The notes: a model not told the origin generated them from the letters alone. A stretch of DNA of 64,000 nt from Verrucomicrobiota bacterium (GCA_022711435.1 JAKLFB010000001.1:1-64000); one strand, 5' to 3'; positions 8,674 through 17,592 are shown, numbered from the stretch's first letter. Numbers and translations are program-made.

Positions 8674-9311
8674 GCTCGGGTTCAACGGTTCAGAGAGACT
8701 AGCGAATCACCAGATATGAATGAACTGCGGGAGATCTCAATTTGCTTGCACGACATATAGACACAATTGAAACACAGCAGCGAGACTGAGTGCTCGGCAA
8801 ACCTATGTTCAGCTTACATATACATAATTCTAAATATTGTTCAAGATAAAACATTTTGCGCCTTTACCCAGGGCGTCTCGCCTGCTGGGGCCTCCGGGCT
8901 CCCGCCAACCGACTCATCCCGCCACACGGTGCATGGTGCTGATCCGCAGAACAGATGCATCTGCGATATGCAGCGGCCTTTGGTCGCTCGTGCGCAAGCC
9001 GATGGATCGTTAAAAGAACACATCTATTAACGTATACGCATTCTATACCGGTTCTTTGTAAAATATTTCGAGATTCATAGATGGGCTCGGTTCCCCCACC
9101 GGTTGCACCGAATACTGTAAAGCTGAACTTACAGCGCACACGTTGGATCGACGATGCGTCGGATCTGCGCCTATCGCCGACCAGGCATGTTCTCAAGAAC
9201 GACGCAATATCCTGCATTGCAATGCGGTTTGTCCGGTGATGCCATTTTTCGATCTGATCCAGCGCTCCTGATTATACTGTGCATACCGGATCCGCCTAGT
9301 CGGACAAAGTA
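8674..9311. other. Non-coding, relatively AT-rich spacer upstream of the kinase gene
   Basis: This 638-bp stretch has no convincing gene. It is clearly richer in A and T than its surroundings, especially 8700-8870 (for example CTTACATATACATAATTC). The open frames on it have no recognisable domain, no ribosome-binding site and odd composition. It must hold the promoter of the kinase-regulator pair at its left end. The composition could also mark acquired DNA next to the repeat array that follows. Confidence 0.5.
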
Positions 9312-9891
9312 CTGATACGCTCTCCAGCTGCACGCTGCTGTGGACGACGACCAGCCTGCGCCGCGGCGGCTCTGGCAGGCAGGTGACCGCGGTCCGGAAG
9401 GATTCAGAGCGCGGGCCTCTGGGCCCGCAGCGCCATCGGCTGACGGGCTGCACGCTGCCGATTTGTGCCCGTGGCGTGGAGGGCGGGTCCGTCTTGGGCC
9501 GAAAGGTAGGGACGAGCCGCCGGCTCGTCCGCTTGTCAGCCGGCCCTTGGATCCCCTTGCTGGCGTAGCCGCAGCTTTCAAGCTGCGGTATTTCCTCACC
9601 ACAAAGGGGCATCGAGCTGCATGCTGCCGATTTGTGCCCGTGGCGCAGAGGCCGGTGCGTCGGTGGCCTGGAGGTAGGGCGGCCACTCCGTGGACGCCGC
9701 TCGATCTCTCGCTAGCCAGATCCCATTCCCTCGCTCCGCGCCAGCGGGGAGAGGGAAAAAGGGAGAGGGGAACCAGCACCATTTCTTTCACCACGAAGGC
9801 GAAGTGGCATCCAGCCGCACGCTGCTGCGTCCGCGGTCCGGAAGGATTCGCAAATGTCAAATATTTAGATGCGACCCCATTGCTTTTTCTC
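9312..9891. repeat. Mosaic palindromic repeat, unit A of a tandem pair
   Basis: This 580-bp unit recurs almost unchanged immediately downstream (each base at +580). It runs from CTGATACGCTCTCCAGCTG to GATGCGACCCCATTGC. It contains several hairpins: GCGGGCC/GGCCCGC (9411-9428), GGACGAGCC/GGCTCGTCC (9510-9530) and CCGCAGCTT/AAGCTGCGG (9569-9588). The module TGCCGATTTGTGCCCGTGGC occurs twice within the unit. No transposase or plausible protein lies inside. It looks like a non-autonomous dispersed repeat built from shuffled modules. Confidence 0.9.
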
Positions 9892-10470
9892 CTGATACGC
9901 TCTCCAGCTGCACGCTGCTGTGGACGACGACCAGCCTGCGCCGCGGCGGCTCTGGCAGGCAGGTGTCCGCGGTCCGGAAGGATTCAGAGCGCGGGCCTCC
10001 TGGCCCGCAGCGCCATCGGCTGACGGGCTGCACGCTGCCGATTTGTGCCCGTGGCGTGGAGGGCGGGTCCGTCTTGGGCCGAAAGGTAGGGACGAGCCGC
10101 CGGCTCGTCCGCTTGTCAGCCGGCCCTTGGATCCCCTTGCTGGCGTAGCCGCAGCTTTCAAGCTGCGGTATTTCCTCACCACAAAGGGGCATCGAGCTGC
10201 ATGCTGCCGATTTGTGCCCGTGGCGCAGAGGCCGGTGCGTCGGTGGCCTGGAGGTAGGGCGGCCACTCCGTGGACGCCGCTCGATCTCTCGCTAGCCAGA
10301 TCCCATTCCCTCGCTCCGCGCCAGCGGGGAGAGGGAAAAAGGGAGAGGGGAACCAGCACCATTTCTTTCACCACGAAGGCGAAGTGGCATCCAGCCGCAC
10401 GCTGCTGCGTCCGCGGTCCGGAAGGATTCGCAAATGTCAAATATATAGATGCGACCCCATTGTTTTTTGT
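9892..10470. repeat. Mosaic palindromic repeat, unit B of a tandem pair
   Basis: Second copy of the 580-bp unit, head to tail with the first. Differences are few: TGACCGCGG becomes TGTCCGCGG, the loop of the GCGGGCC hairpin changes from TCTG to TCCT, and ATATTTAGAT becomes ATATATAGAT near the end. Near identity suggests a recent tandem duplication. hemC begins 51 bp beyond its right end. Confidence 0.9.
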
Positions 10471-10521
10471 CTGACGCGGGACTATTGATCTCCTTGCCGC
10501 TGCAAAGGTAGAGTGGGGAGG

Positions 10522-11736
10522 ATGAGCGTGCGAAAGAAGCCGTTTGTGGTGGCGACTCGAGGGAGCGTGCTTGCGCTGGCCCAGGCGCACCTGGTCGTCG
10601 CCGCGTGCCAGCGGGCCCACCCTCGGATGCGATTCGAGATTCGAGTTTTCAAGACGAGAGGCGACGCCCTCGCATTGGCATCGCTGGCGGGCCAGGGGGG
10701 GGATTCCCAGAATCCCGGTCCCAGCGAGGCGCCTGGGAGGGATGAAGCGTCTGCGCCCGCCGCCGGCTCACCAACGGAGCCGCGCGGCGAGGGCGGTCCA
10801 AGGCCGGCAGAGGACGATGCACAGGGAGAGGCGTTGTCGAAGGGATTGTTCACGAAGGAGCTCGAAGCGGCGCTGCTGGCGGGCGAGGCGGATCTGGCCG
10901 TTCATAGTCTGAAGGATCTGCCGATCGACCTGCCGGAGGGGCTTGCGCTGGCAGCCGTCACACCGCGCGCCGACGCGCGCGACGTGCTGATTTATCGGGA
11001 TCAGAAGCATGTGGCTGCCCAGGCGCTCGCGCGGAGCAAGGAGCCCGAGGATTGGGTTCCCGGGCAGGCGGTGTTCCGCGGGTTTCGGCCGGACCTGAGC
11101 CTGGCTGGGCTGCCTTCCGGGGCGGTGGTGGCCACGTCGAGCACGCGTCGTCAAGCCCAGGTCCTGGCTGCCCGTCCGGACATCCAGGTGAAGTCCATCC
11201 GCGGGAACGTGACCACCCGGCTTCGCAAGCTGGCGGAAGACCCTGGATTCGACGCGCTGATCCTGGCGGCGGCGGGACTGGAGCGGCTGGGGCTGCGGGC
11301 GCGCTCGGACGGCCGGCTCTTCGCGGGGCCGCCCCTCCTGCCGGAATCGGCTCTGGCTGGAGTGGAGGCGCCTGCGGGGTTGCTGGCCAGCCCGATCGAC
11401 ACGGCGGAGATGATCCCGTGCGTGGGCCAGGGGGTAATCGGGATCGAAATCAGGGAGAAAGACGAGGACCTGACGGCCCTGTGCGAGGCGATCAACCATC
11501 GGGCGACGATGGTCTGCGTGGCGGCAGAGCGCGCCTTTCTGCGGCGGATGGGCGGCGGGTGTCAGAGCCCGGTGGCAGCGCATGCGCAGGTGATCGGGCA
11601 TCGGCTGCGGCTGCGGGCGGTGTCATTTCGGACCGGGTCAGCGCGCCGAGTCGAGGCCAGCAAGGGGTGGAGCGAGCCCGTTCCATTGGGGGAGGCGGCG
11701 GCGGAGCAACTGCTGGCCGAGGAGGGCGGAGCATGA
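10522..11736 (+). CDS. hemC: Hydroxymethylbilane synthase (porphobilinogen deaminase) with large insertions
   Basis: The enzyme joins four porphobilinogens into hydroxymethylbilane in tetrapyrrole synthesis. The family core is intact: ATRGSVLALAQA (11-22), VHSLKDLP with the catalytic Asp132, TSSTRRQAQ with Arg209-Arg210, VGQGVIGIEI, and GGGCQSPV with Cys347, which binds the dipyrromethane cofactor. At 404 residues it is about 90 longer than usual. The excess lies in three insertions: about 56-105 (Gly/Pro/Glu-rich, between KTRGD and SKGLFTKELE, where the mobile active-site lid lies), about 161-196 and about 263-291. Three starts are possible: GTG 10513, ATG 10522 or GTG 10528; GGGGAGG at 10515-10521 is best spaced for GTG 10528. 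Its stop overlaps the cobA-hemD start (ATGA). Confidence 0.95.
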   Translation: MSVRKKPFVVATRGSVLALAQAHLVVAACQRAHPRMRFEIRVFKTRGDALALASLAGQGGDSQNPGPSEAPGRDEASAPAAGSPTEPRGEGGPRPAEDDAQGEALSKGLFTKELEAALLAGEADLAVHSLKDLPIDLPEGLALAAVTPRADARDVLIYRDQKHVAAQALARSKEPEDWVPGQAVFRGFRPDLSLAGLPSGAVVATSSTRRQAQVLAARPDIQVKSIRGNVTTRLRKLAEDPGFDALILAAAGLERLGLRARSDGRLFAGPPLLPESALAGVEAPAGLLASPIDTAEMIPCVGQGVIGIEIREKDEDLTALCEAINHRATMVCVAAERAFLRRMGGGCQSPVAAHAQVIGHRLRLRAVSFRTGSARRVEASKGWSEPVPLGEAAAEQLLAEEGGA

Positions 11737-13262
11737 CCCGGCCCGCCACGGTCTATCTGGTTGGCGCGGGCCCGGGCGATCCGTCGCTGATGACTCTGCG
11801 GGGCGCCGAGCTGCTCCGGCAGGCGGATGTGGTGATTTATGATCGTCTGGCCAACCCCGAGCTGCTGCGCGGGGCGGCCCCGACGGCCGAGCTGATCTAC
11901 GGCGGCAAACACGGGCCGGAGCCGGTGCTTCCCCAGGCGGAGCTCAACGCCCTGATGATCGCCAAGGCCCGGGCGGGCAAGCGCGTGGTGCGGCTCAAGG
12001 GAGGGGATCCCTACGTGTTCGGCCGGGGCGGGGAGGAGGCGCAGGAGCTTCAGCGCGCCGGCATCGGGTTCGAGGTGGTGCCGGGCGTCTCGTCGGTCGA
12101 GGCGGTCCCGAACTACGCCGGGATCCCGCTCACGCATCGCGAGCTGGCGTCGGTTCTGACCGTGGTCACCGGCCACGAGGATCCGGACAAGGAATGCGCG
12201 CGGGTCGACTGGGGGGCGGTGGCGCGGGCGGGCGGGACGCTGGTCGTGATGATGGGGATGAAGCGGCTGCGGCAGATTGCGGAGATGCTGGTGGCGCACG
12301 GACGGCCGGCGGCCACGCCGGCGGCGGTGATCCGGTGGGGGACCCTGGGCCGCCAGCAGGTGTTGAGCGGGACGCTGGGGGACATCGCGGGCCAGGCGGA
12401 GGAGCGGGGTTGGACATCGCCGGCCCTGATTGTTGTCGGCGAGGTTGTGCGGTTGCGGGGCCAGCTGAACTGGTTCGAGCGGCGGCCGCTGTTCGGGCGG
12501 CGGGTGGTTGTGACGCGGGCGCGGGCGCAGGCGGCCGAGCTGGCGGGGCCGCTTCGCGAGCGGGGCGCCGAGGTCCTCGAGGTGCCGGCGATCCGGATTG
12601 GGGCGCCGGCGGCAGCGGCGCCGATCGCCGAGGCGCTCGCCGGCCTCAATGCCTACGACTGGATCGTCTACACCAGCGCCAATGGCGTCGACGCCTTTTT
12701 CCAGCGCTTCTTCGCGCGGTTTCACGATATGCGCGACATCGGCGGCGTGCGGATCGCCGCCGTCGGGCCCGGCACCGCGGCGCGGCTCCGCCAGCTCCAT
12801 CTGCAGGTCGACGTCATGCCCGAGCAAAACCTCGGCCGCAGCATCGTCCAAGCCCTCGCTAAGTTCGAGAGCCTCGACAATCTGCGAATCCTGCTGCCGC
12901 GGGCCGAGCAAGCGAATCCGGATCTGCCGCGGCTGCTCGAGGAGAAGGGCGCGATCGTGGACGACATCGCGTTTTACCGGACGGAGCCCGATCTCGAGGA
13001 TGGCCCCGATGCCGATCGGCTCGAAGAGGAGGGGGCGGATTGGATCACGTTCACGAGCGGATCGACGGCCGAGCATTTCCACCGGCGGTTCGATCTGCGC
13101 GCGCTGTGCGATCGATTCCCTCGGATGCGACTGGCGTCGATCGGGCCGGAGACATCCAAGGCGCTGGCGGCTCTAGGGGTATCGGCTCACGCCCAGGCCG
13201 ACCCGCACACCGTGGAGGGATTGATCGACGCGCTGGTCAGGGATCAGTCCCAGGTGAAGTAG
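11733..13262 (+). CDS. cobA-hemD: Fused uroporphyrinogen-III C-methyltransferase and uroporphyrinogen-III synthase
   Basis: This is a 509-residue two-enzyme fusion. Residues 1-245 are the SAM-dependent methyltransferase (SUMT), with VGAGPGDPSLMTLRG near the start, VRLKGGDPYVFGRGGEE (about 87-103) and a PGVSS motif. Residues 255-509 are HemD, which cyclises hydroxymethylbilane with inversion of ring D; VVVTRARAQA, YTSANGVDAFF and FTSGSTAEHF are typical. The product of hemC therefore feeds the C-terminal half, and its product is used by the N-terminal half toward sirohaem or cobalamin, or left for haem. The start overlaps the hemC stop (ATGA). The 3' end overlaps the convergent gspK gene by 19 bp. 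Confidence 0.95.
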   Translation: MTRPATVYLVGAGPGDPSLMTLRGAELLRQADVVIYDRLANPELLRGAAPTAELIYGGKHGPEPVLPQAELNALMIAKARAGKRVVRLKGGDPYVFGRGGEEAQELQRAGIGFEVVPGVSSVEAVPNYAGIPLTHRELASVLTVVTGHEDPDKECARVDWGAVARAGGTLVVMMGMKRLRQIAEMLVAHGRPAATPAAVIRWGTLGRQQVLSGTLGDIAGQAEERGWTSPALIVVGEVVRLRGQLNWFERRPLFGRRVVVTRARAQAAELAGPLRERGAEVLEVPAIRIGAPAAAAPIAEALAGLNAYDWIVYTSANGVDAFFQRFFARFHDMRDIGGVRIAAVGPGTAARLRQLHLQVDVMPEQNLGRSIVQALAKFESLDNLRILLPRAEQANPDLPRLLEEKGAIVDDIAFYRTEPDLEDGPDADRLEEEGADWITFTSGSTAEHFHRRFDLRALCDRFPRMRLASIGPETSKALAALGVSAHAQADPHTVEGLIDALVRDQSQVK

Positions 13263-14317
13263 AGGAGCTGGATATCGCGGGGGTTGTTGCGGCGGAGGAG
13301 GCCGGTGTAGAGGCGGCGGTAGCTGCCGATCCGGGCCTCGACCTGGACCTCGAACGTGCCGCTGCGCACCGTGAAGTAGCGGGCCATCTGCGCCACCATC
13401 TGCGGCCCCATGCCGGGCACGTTGATCAGCTCGCCCGGATTGCGGAACGGCGTGTCGTCCTCGTTGCCCTCGACACCGTCGGGGCCGGCCCGGAGGCGGA
13501 TGATGCCCTGGGCGATGACGGGGTCGATGCCGGGGATGAACTGGAGGACGGCGGCGGAGGCGGTGTTGATGTTGACGAGCCGGCCGGAGATCGGGGTGAA
13601 GAGATCGATCAGGCCCGCCTGGATTCGGACCTGGCCGGTTTCGTCGATATACGTCGAGGGCGCATCGGAGGCGAGGATGGAGCGGTCGGCCCGGCCCGGC
13701 CCGAAGAAAATCTCGCGGCTGATGCCCCGCACCAGGAGGAGCTCGTGGATGTCGTCGATGGGGCCGTTCTTGGCGTAATAGGGCGGCTCGAGCGACAGGT
13801 AATACTCGCTCTCGGCCCCCGACAGCAGCGGGTGATCGTCCCCGTCCCGCCAGTCCATCAGGCAATCGACGATGGCCGAGGATTCGGCGGCGTCGACGCC
13901 CATCTGGTTGAGGGCCTGCTGGAGGAGGATTTGATCGGACGTGTTGATATTGAACTTGCGTTCCTGGTCGACGATCTTGATGGAGAACGTGCCGCGGCCG
14001 AGCCGGTTGTCCTCGAGGGAGATATCCATCAGGTTCTCGTTGGTGCACGCGGAGCCGCCGGCCCATTTCTGGTTGAGGGCGTCGTAGGGCTGGGCCGGCG
14101 TCATCATCTCCTGGGCCAGGATATAGCGGGCCAGCTCGATCCCGGAGCGCCCCAGCCACTCGAGCTCGGCCTCGGACTGATGGTTTTGAGCGAGGCGGAT
14201 CTCGATCTTCATCGAGTAAGCCATCCCGCCTGCCAGGGCGGCGAGGACAAAGATGACCGCCATCACCATCACCAGGGCGATGCCCGACTCGAGGCGCGGC
14301 TCGGCGGGGATCTTCAT
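13244..14317 (-). CDS. gspK: Type II secretion minor pseudopilin GspK
   Basis: This 357-residue protein has a prepilin-like hydrophobic N-terminus (ESGIALVMVMAVIFVLAALA, about 10-29). A GspK-type alpha/beta region and helix-hairpin-helix segments follow (INVPGMGPQMVAQMA near 320, and VNINTASAAVLQFIPG near 270). GspK sits at the pseudopilus tip with GspI and GspJ. The ATG at 14317 overlaps the gspJ stop (ATGA). The last 19 bp overlap the 3' end of cobA-hemD on the other strand. It is the last gene of the gspF-H-I-J-K operon. Confidence 0.88.
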   Translation of the reverse strand: MKIPAEPRLESGIALVMVMAVIFVLAALAGGMAYSMKIEIRLAQNHQSEAELEWLGRSGIELARYILAQEMMTPAQPYDALNQKWAGGSACTNENLMDISLEDNRLGRGTFSIKIVDQERKFNINTSDQILLQQALNQMGVDAAESSAIVDCLMDWRDGDDHPLLSGAESEYYLSLEPPYYAKNGPIDDIHELLLVRGISREIFFGPGRADRSILASDAPSTYIDETGQVRIQAGLIDLFTPISGRLVNINTASAAVLQFIPGIDPVIAQGIIRLRAGPDGVEGNEDDTPFRNPGELINVPGMGPQMVAQMARYFTVRSGTFEVQVEARIGSYRRLYTGLLRRNNPRDIQLLYFTWD

Positions 14318-15258
14318 GGGCCAAATCCCTGCGGGTTGCCCCCGGGATAGTAGGGACCGCCCGGCCTCGAGTAGCCGCCGGGCGGGCGCGAGCCCGGCTG
14401 GCCCGGTCGGGTCCGGCCCGGCCGGGTGAAATCGGCGGGCGGCAGAAACTGGGTCGGAGGCTGGAGTGCACCAGGCGCGCCCGACCCGCCCGGATAGGCG
14501 GCCGGAGGCGCAGTGGGCATGTTGGGGCGAACACCAGGCGCCATGCCGGGCATGCCGCCCATGGGCGTGGCAAACTGGTATTCGCGGGGGATCATGATGG
14601 CCGGCACGGCGACGATCCGGGTGACCAGGTCCTGGGGCTCGGCCCGGAGGGTCTTGGACTTGCCCAGCCCCAGCGTGATGCGGACCAGCTTGGGGAGCTG
14701 GTTCGTGTAGGTCCATTCGTCGGTCCAATCGTTGGCCCGGGGATTCCAGAAATCCAGCTCGAACAGGCTGACGTCCTTGGCCAGCGTCATCGCGAACGGT
14801 TTCTGGCTCTCGGATTCGGCTGCCAGAAGAGGCATTTGGTACATGACGAGCTCGGGCGACTCGTCCCCCCTCTCGACCGTGAACGTGACGCGCCGGATGA
14901 CCAGCCCGCCGAACAGGCCGCTGGCCGGAAACGAGGAGGGCAGGCGCGCCACGAAGCTCGCGTAGGCGAACTCGGCCGACGTGTCCATCTCGAAGGCGTA
15001 GTATCCGGGGCTCGAGGCGAAGTACTGGACGCAGAGGAAGGCGTCCGTGAGGGCGCGCATGGCCATGCGCGCGTGCTGCACGCGCGCGGCGGCCTCCTGG
15101 GCCACCCGGGCGGAGCGGAGGATCGCGGTCCAGGTCGAGTAGATCGAGGTCAGCACCATTCCCAGGATCGCCATCGAGATCATGATCTCGATCAGCGTGA
15201 ATCCGCGGGCGGCGGGGCGGGGCGGGGCCGGCCAAGGCATGAAAGCGCGCGGGTTCAT
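14314..15258 (-). CDS. gspJ: Type II secretion minor pseudopilin GspJ with Pro/Gly-rich tail
   Basis: The prepilin peptidase site is RGFTLIEIM, with cleavage expected after Gly19, followed by a hydrophobic helix and a GspJ-type domain to about 215. The final 85 residues or so are rich in Pro and Gly (MGGMPGMAPGVRPNM, then SRPPGGYSRPGG) and look disordered, which is not usual for this family. It is 314 residues long. The ATG at 15258 overlaps the gspI stop by four bases, and its own stop overlaps the gspK start, so translation is coupled. It is expected to form part of the pseudopilus tip complex in the periplasm. Confidence 0.85.
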   Translation of the reverse strand: MNPRAFMPWPAPPRPAARGFTLIEIMISMAILGMVLTSIYSTWTAILRSARVAQEAAARVQHARMAMRALTDAFLCVQYFASSPGYYAFEMDTSAEFAYASFVARLPSSFPASGLFGGLVIRRVTFTVERGDESPELVMYQMPLLAAESESQKPFAMTLAKDVSLFELDFWNPRANDWTDEWTYTNQLPKLVRITLGLGKSKTLRAEPQDLVTRIVAVPAIMIPREYQFATPMGGMPGMAPGVRPNMPTAPPAAYPGGSGAPGALQPPTQFLPPADFTRPGRTRPGQPGSRPPGGYSRPGGPYYPGGNPQGFGP

Positions 15259-15692
15259 CGGCGTGGCTGCAGGCCGGGGCTCAGGCCGGGGCTCAGGCGG
15301 CCGCCGAGCCCGCCGGGGCCGCCGCTCGAGTCGGGGCGGTAGAGGAGGATGCTCATCCGGATCTGGCCGCCGGGTCCGTCGTCGCGCTCGACCAGGAGAT
15401 CGACCTGGTAGAGGCCGTTGGTGTGGGCGAGCGTGATCTCGCGCGTCCACGTGCAGCCGGGATAGAGATCGCCGAAATCGCCGGACTCGACTCCCTCCTC
15501 GATCCGGTTGGTGAGCATGAGCTCGGCGGCGGGCACGCTGGCGTCCATGGTGAACGGTTCGAGGGCGCGCGCGGCGCGGAGGTTTTGCGAGACCAGGCTC
15601 AGGATGCTGAAGATGGCCATGAAAAAAATGGCCATGGCCACCATGACCTCGAGGAGGGTGAACGCCCGGTGATCGAGGCGGGTGCGGCTCAT
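15255..15692 (-). CDS. gspI: Type II secretion minor pseudopilin GspI
   Basis: A short pseudopilin of 145 residues with cleavage/methylation motif RAFTLLEVMVAMAIFF. The residue before the cleavage point is Ala10 rather than Gly, an uncommon but tolerated variant. A GspI-like domain follows (ELMLTNRIEEG), then a Gly/Pro-rich tail (GGPGGLGGRLSPGL). The ATG at 15692 overlaps the stop of the preceding pseudopilin gene, and the stop overlaps gspJ. Assignment as GspI rests on size, order between H and J, and the mid-region. Confidence 0.82.
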   Translation of the reverse strand: MSRTRLDHRAFTLLEVMVAMAIFFMAIFSILSLVSQNLRAARALEPFTMDASVPAAELMLTNRIEEGVESGDFGDLYPGCTWTREITLAHTNGLYQVDLLVERDDGPGGQIRMSILLYRPDSSGGPGGLGGRLSPGLSPGLQPRR

Positions 15693-16282
15693 CGGATCAC
15701 CTCGAGATCGGCCAGACCGGTGATGACATCGAGCGAGATCTTGCGGTACTTGTTCTCCCGCGGCCATTGCAGGACGATGGTGAAGAAATCGGTGGTCCCG
15801 TTGGGGAAGAACCGCACGCGGGCGATTTCGGCGTCCTTGTATTCCTGGAAATTGACATCGACCATCTCGAGGATGAGGTCGTCGGCGAGCCGGGCTGTGA
15901 ACACGGATGCGCCCGCGGCGGGGCGGGCCTCGATCTCGGCCGGGGGCGGCACCAGGGGGGCATCGAGGGGCGCATCGGCGTCAGGGGCCGGAGCGCGCTG
16001 GGCGCGGACTTCGATGGTGCGGTCCTGGGGGCGGATGCAGAGCTCGGCGGGGTAGCCGTGGAGGACGGCCTGGGCGCGCGCCTCGCTGCAGGCCTCGGTG
16101 ATGTCGCTGATGGCCTGCTGGAGGATGTTCTTGCGGACGACGCGGAAGGCCGTGGGGACGCCGATGGCCATGATCATGGCGGCGATGCCGATCACCACCA
16201 TCAGCTCGACCAGGGTGAACGCGGGGCGCGCGGCGCAGGGCGCCCCCCGGGCCGCCCGGGCCCGTGCCGAGGCGGCCGCCAT
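15689..16282 (-). CDS. gspH: Type II secretion pseudopilin GspH-like
   Basis: This 197-residue pseudopilin has the motif PAFTLVELMVVIGIAAMI at 20-37, with Ala at -1 as in the adjacent gspI. The GspH-type sequence RAQAVLHGYPAELCIR follows near 75. A Pro/Ala-rich loop (about 105-130) precedes the last strands. The ATG at 16282 is chosen; a GTG at 16306 would overlap the gspF stop by one base and add eight residues, and neither has a clear ribosome-binding site. No GspG-type major pseudopilin is in this operon, so this could also serve that role, but its length and position favour GspH. Confidence 0.78.
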   Translation of the reverse strand: MAAASARARAARGAPCAARPAFTLVELMVVIGIAAMIMAIGVPTAFRVVRKNILQQAISDITEACSEARAQAVLHGYPAELCIRPQDRTIEVRAQRAPAPDADAPLDAPLVPPPAEIEARPAAGASVFTARLADDLILEMVDVNFQEYKDAEIARVRFFPNGTTDFFTIVLQWPRENKYRKISLDVITGLADLEVIR

Positions 16283-16305
16283 CCGGCGCTGGAGGCTGAG
16301 TTGCA

Positions 16306-17592
16306 CTACCGGGCGATGTTGGAGGTGATGGCGAACATGGCCGACAGGACGCTGAAGAGGAGGAAGCCCACGCCCAGGGCCATGAGGATGATCATGGCCG
16401 GCTCGATGAGGTTGGTCAGAACCCGCAGGCCGATGCCGAGCTCGTTCTCGTAGGTGTCGGCGATGTTCCTGAGGGCGCCGGGGACATCGCCGGTCTCCTC
16501 GCCGATCTGGAGCAGATCGATCATGAGCTGGGGGAACAGCTTGCTCCGCGCCAGGGGCTGGGCGATCGTCTTGCCGTCGGTGACCTCCTCCCGCGTGCGC
16601 GCGATGGCCTCGCGGACCATGACGTTGGGCATGACCTGCTCGGAGATCTTCAGGGCGGTGAGGACCGGAACGCCGTTGACGAGCAGGGTGGCCAGCGTGC
16701 GCGAGAACTGGGCGAAGAGGTTGAGGCGAATCACCTTGCCGATCACCGGGGCCCCCATCTTCCAGCCGTCGATCGTCCGGCGGCCGGAGCTCGATCCCTG
16801 GAACCGCTTGAACAACACCAGCCCCGCCAGGATCATCAGGATCAACAGCCACCAGTACCCATGGAAGAAATCGCTGATCCCGATCAGCAGGCGGGTCGAG
16901 GAAGGGAGCTGGACGTTCTTCATGCCCTCGAAGATCACGAGGAACTTGGGGAGCATGAAGCTCATGAAAAAGAAGATGATGACGATGCCAACCGTGGCCA
17001 CGATGGCGGGGTAGATCAGCGCGGCGACGAACTTGGACTGGACCTCGGCGAAGCGCTCGTAGTGGGCGGCCAGGCGGCGGAGGACGTCTTCGAGTGCGCC
17101 GCTCTGCTCGCCGGCGCGGACCATGTTGACATACAGATCGGTGAAGATGTGGGGCTGCTTGGCCATGGCGTCCGAGAGGCTGCGGCCTTCCATGACGTCC
17201 TGGCGCAGCTGCCGGCTGACCTCGGGAGGGACGCCTTTCGATTCGAGGTGCGTCATGCTGTTGAGCGCAACCGTCAGCGGCATGCCGGAATGGAGGAGGT
17301 TGGCGAGCTGCTGGGTGAACGTGGCCAGCTCCTGCAGCTTGGGCCGGCGCCGGCGCTGGATGATCTCGCGGATCCCGCGCGGGAGCAGGGCGGCCGCCCC
17401 CCGGGCCTCCTCGCGAGCGCCCGACGCCGGCCTTTCAGCCCGCGCCACGGCGCCTTTCGGAGCATCGACGGAGATGGGGATCAGCCCCATCCGCTCGATC
17501 TCGGAAAGCGCGGCTGCGCGATCCGGCACCTCGAGCCTGGCCTGGATCAGCTCCCCCGACCGCCGCCGCGCCTTATAGGTGAATTGCGGCAT
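16306..17592 (-). CDS. gspF: Type II secretion inner-membrane platform protein GspF
   Basis: The 428-residue protein has the classic GspF/PilC build. It starts MPQFTYKARRRSGELIQARL, then two repeated T2SSF domains (about 95-215, ATFTQQLANLLHSGMPL; and about 290-415, AQFSRTLATLLVNGVPVL) with three membrane segments (near 215-240, 265-285 and 395-420). The domains carry the family GEQSGALEDVLRRLA and GEETGDVPGALRNIA motifs. GspF anchors the secretion ATPase GspE and the pseudopilus at the inner membrane. It is the first gene of gspF-H-I-J-K; gspC, D, E, G, L and M are not in this window. The 398-bp gap upstream is mostly repeat. Confidence 0.92.
   Translation of the reverse strand: MPQFTYKARRRSGELIQARLEVPDRAAALSEIERMGLIPISVDAPKGAVARAERPASGAREEARGAAALLPRGIREIIQRRRRPKLQELATFTQQLANLLHSGMPLTVALNSMTHLESKGVPPEVSRQLRQDVMEGRSLSDAMAKQPHIFTDLYVNMVRAGEQSGALEDVLRRLAAHYERFAEVQSKFVAALIYPAIVATVGIVIIFFFMSFMLPKFLVIFEGMKNVQLPSSTRLLIGISDFFHGYWWLLILMILAGLVLFKRFQGSSSGRRTIDGWKMGAPVIGKVIRLNLFAQFSRTLATLLVNGVPVLTALKISEQVMPNVMVREAIARTREEVTDGKTIAQPLARSKLFPQLMIDLLQIGEETGDVPGALRNIADTYENELGIGLRVLTNLIEPAMIILMALGVGFLLFSVLSAMFAITSNIAR

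Noticed and set aside
8767..9030. An 87-codon plus-strand frame in the AT-rich spacer
   Set aside because: No ribosome-binding site, no recognisable similarity, and composition unlike the other genes.
9312..10470. A CRISPR array was considered because of the direct repeats
   Set aside because: The units are 580 bp long, only two, adjacent without spacers, and no cas gene is nearby.
9171..10620. Several open frames of 120-250 codons over the 580-bp repeats
   Set aside because: They exist on both strands, are repeated because the DNA is repeated, and end at repeat edges. No domain is visible.
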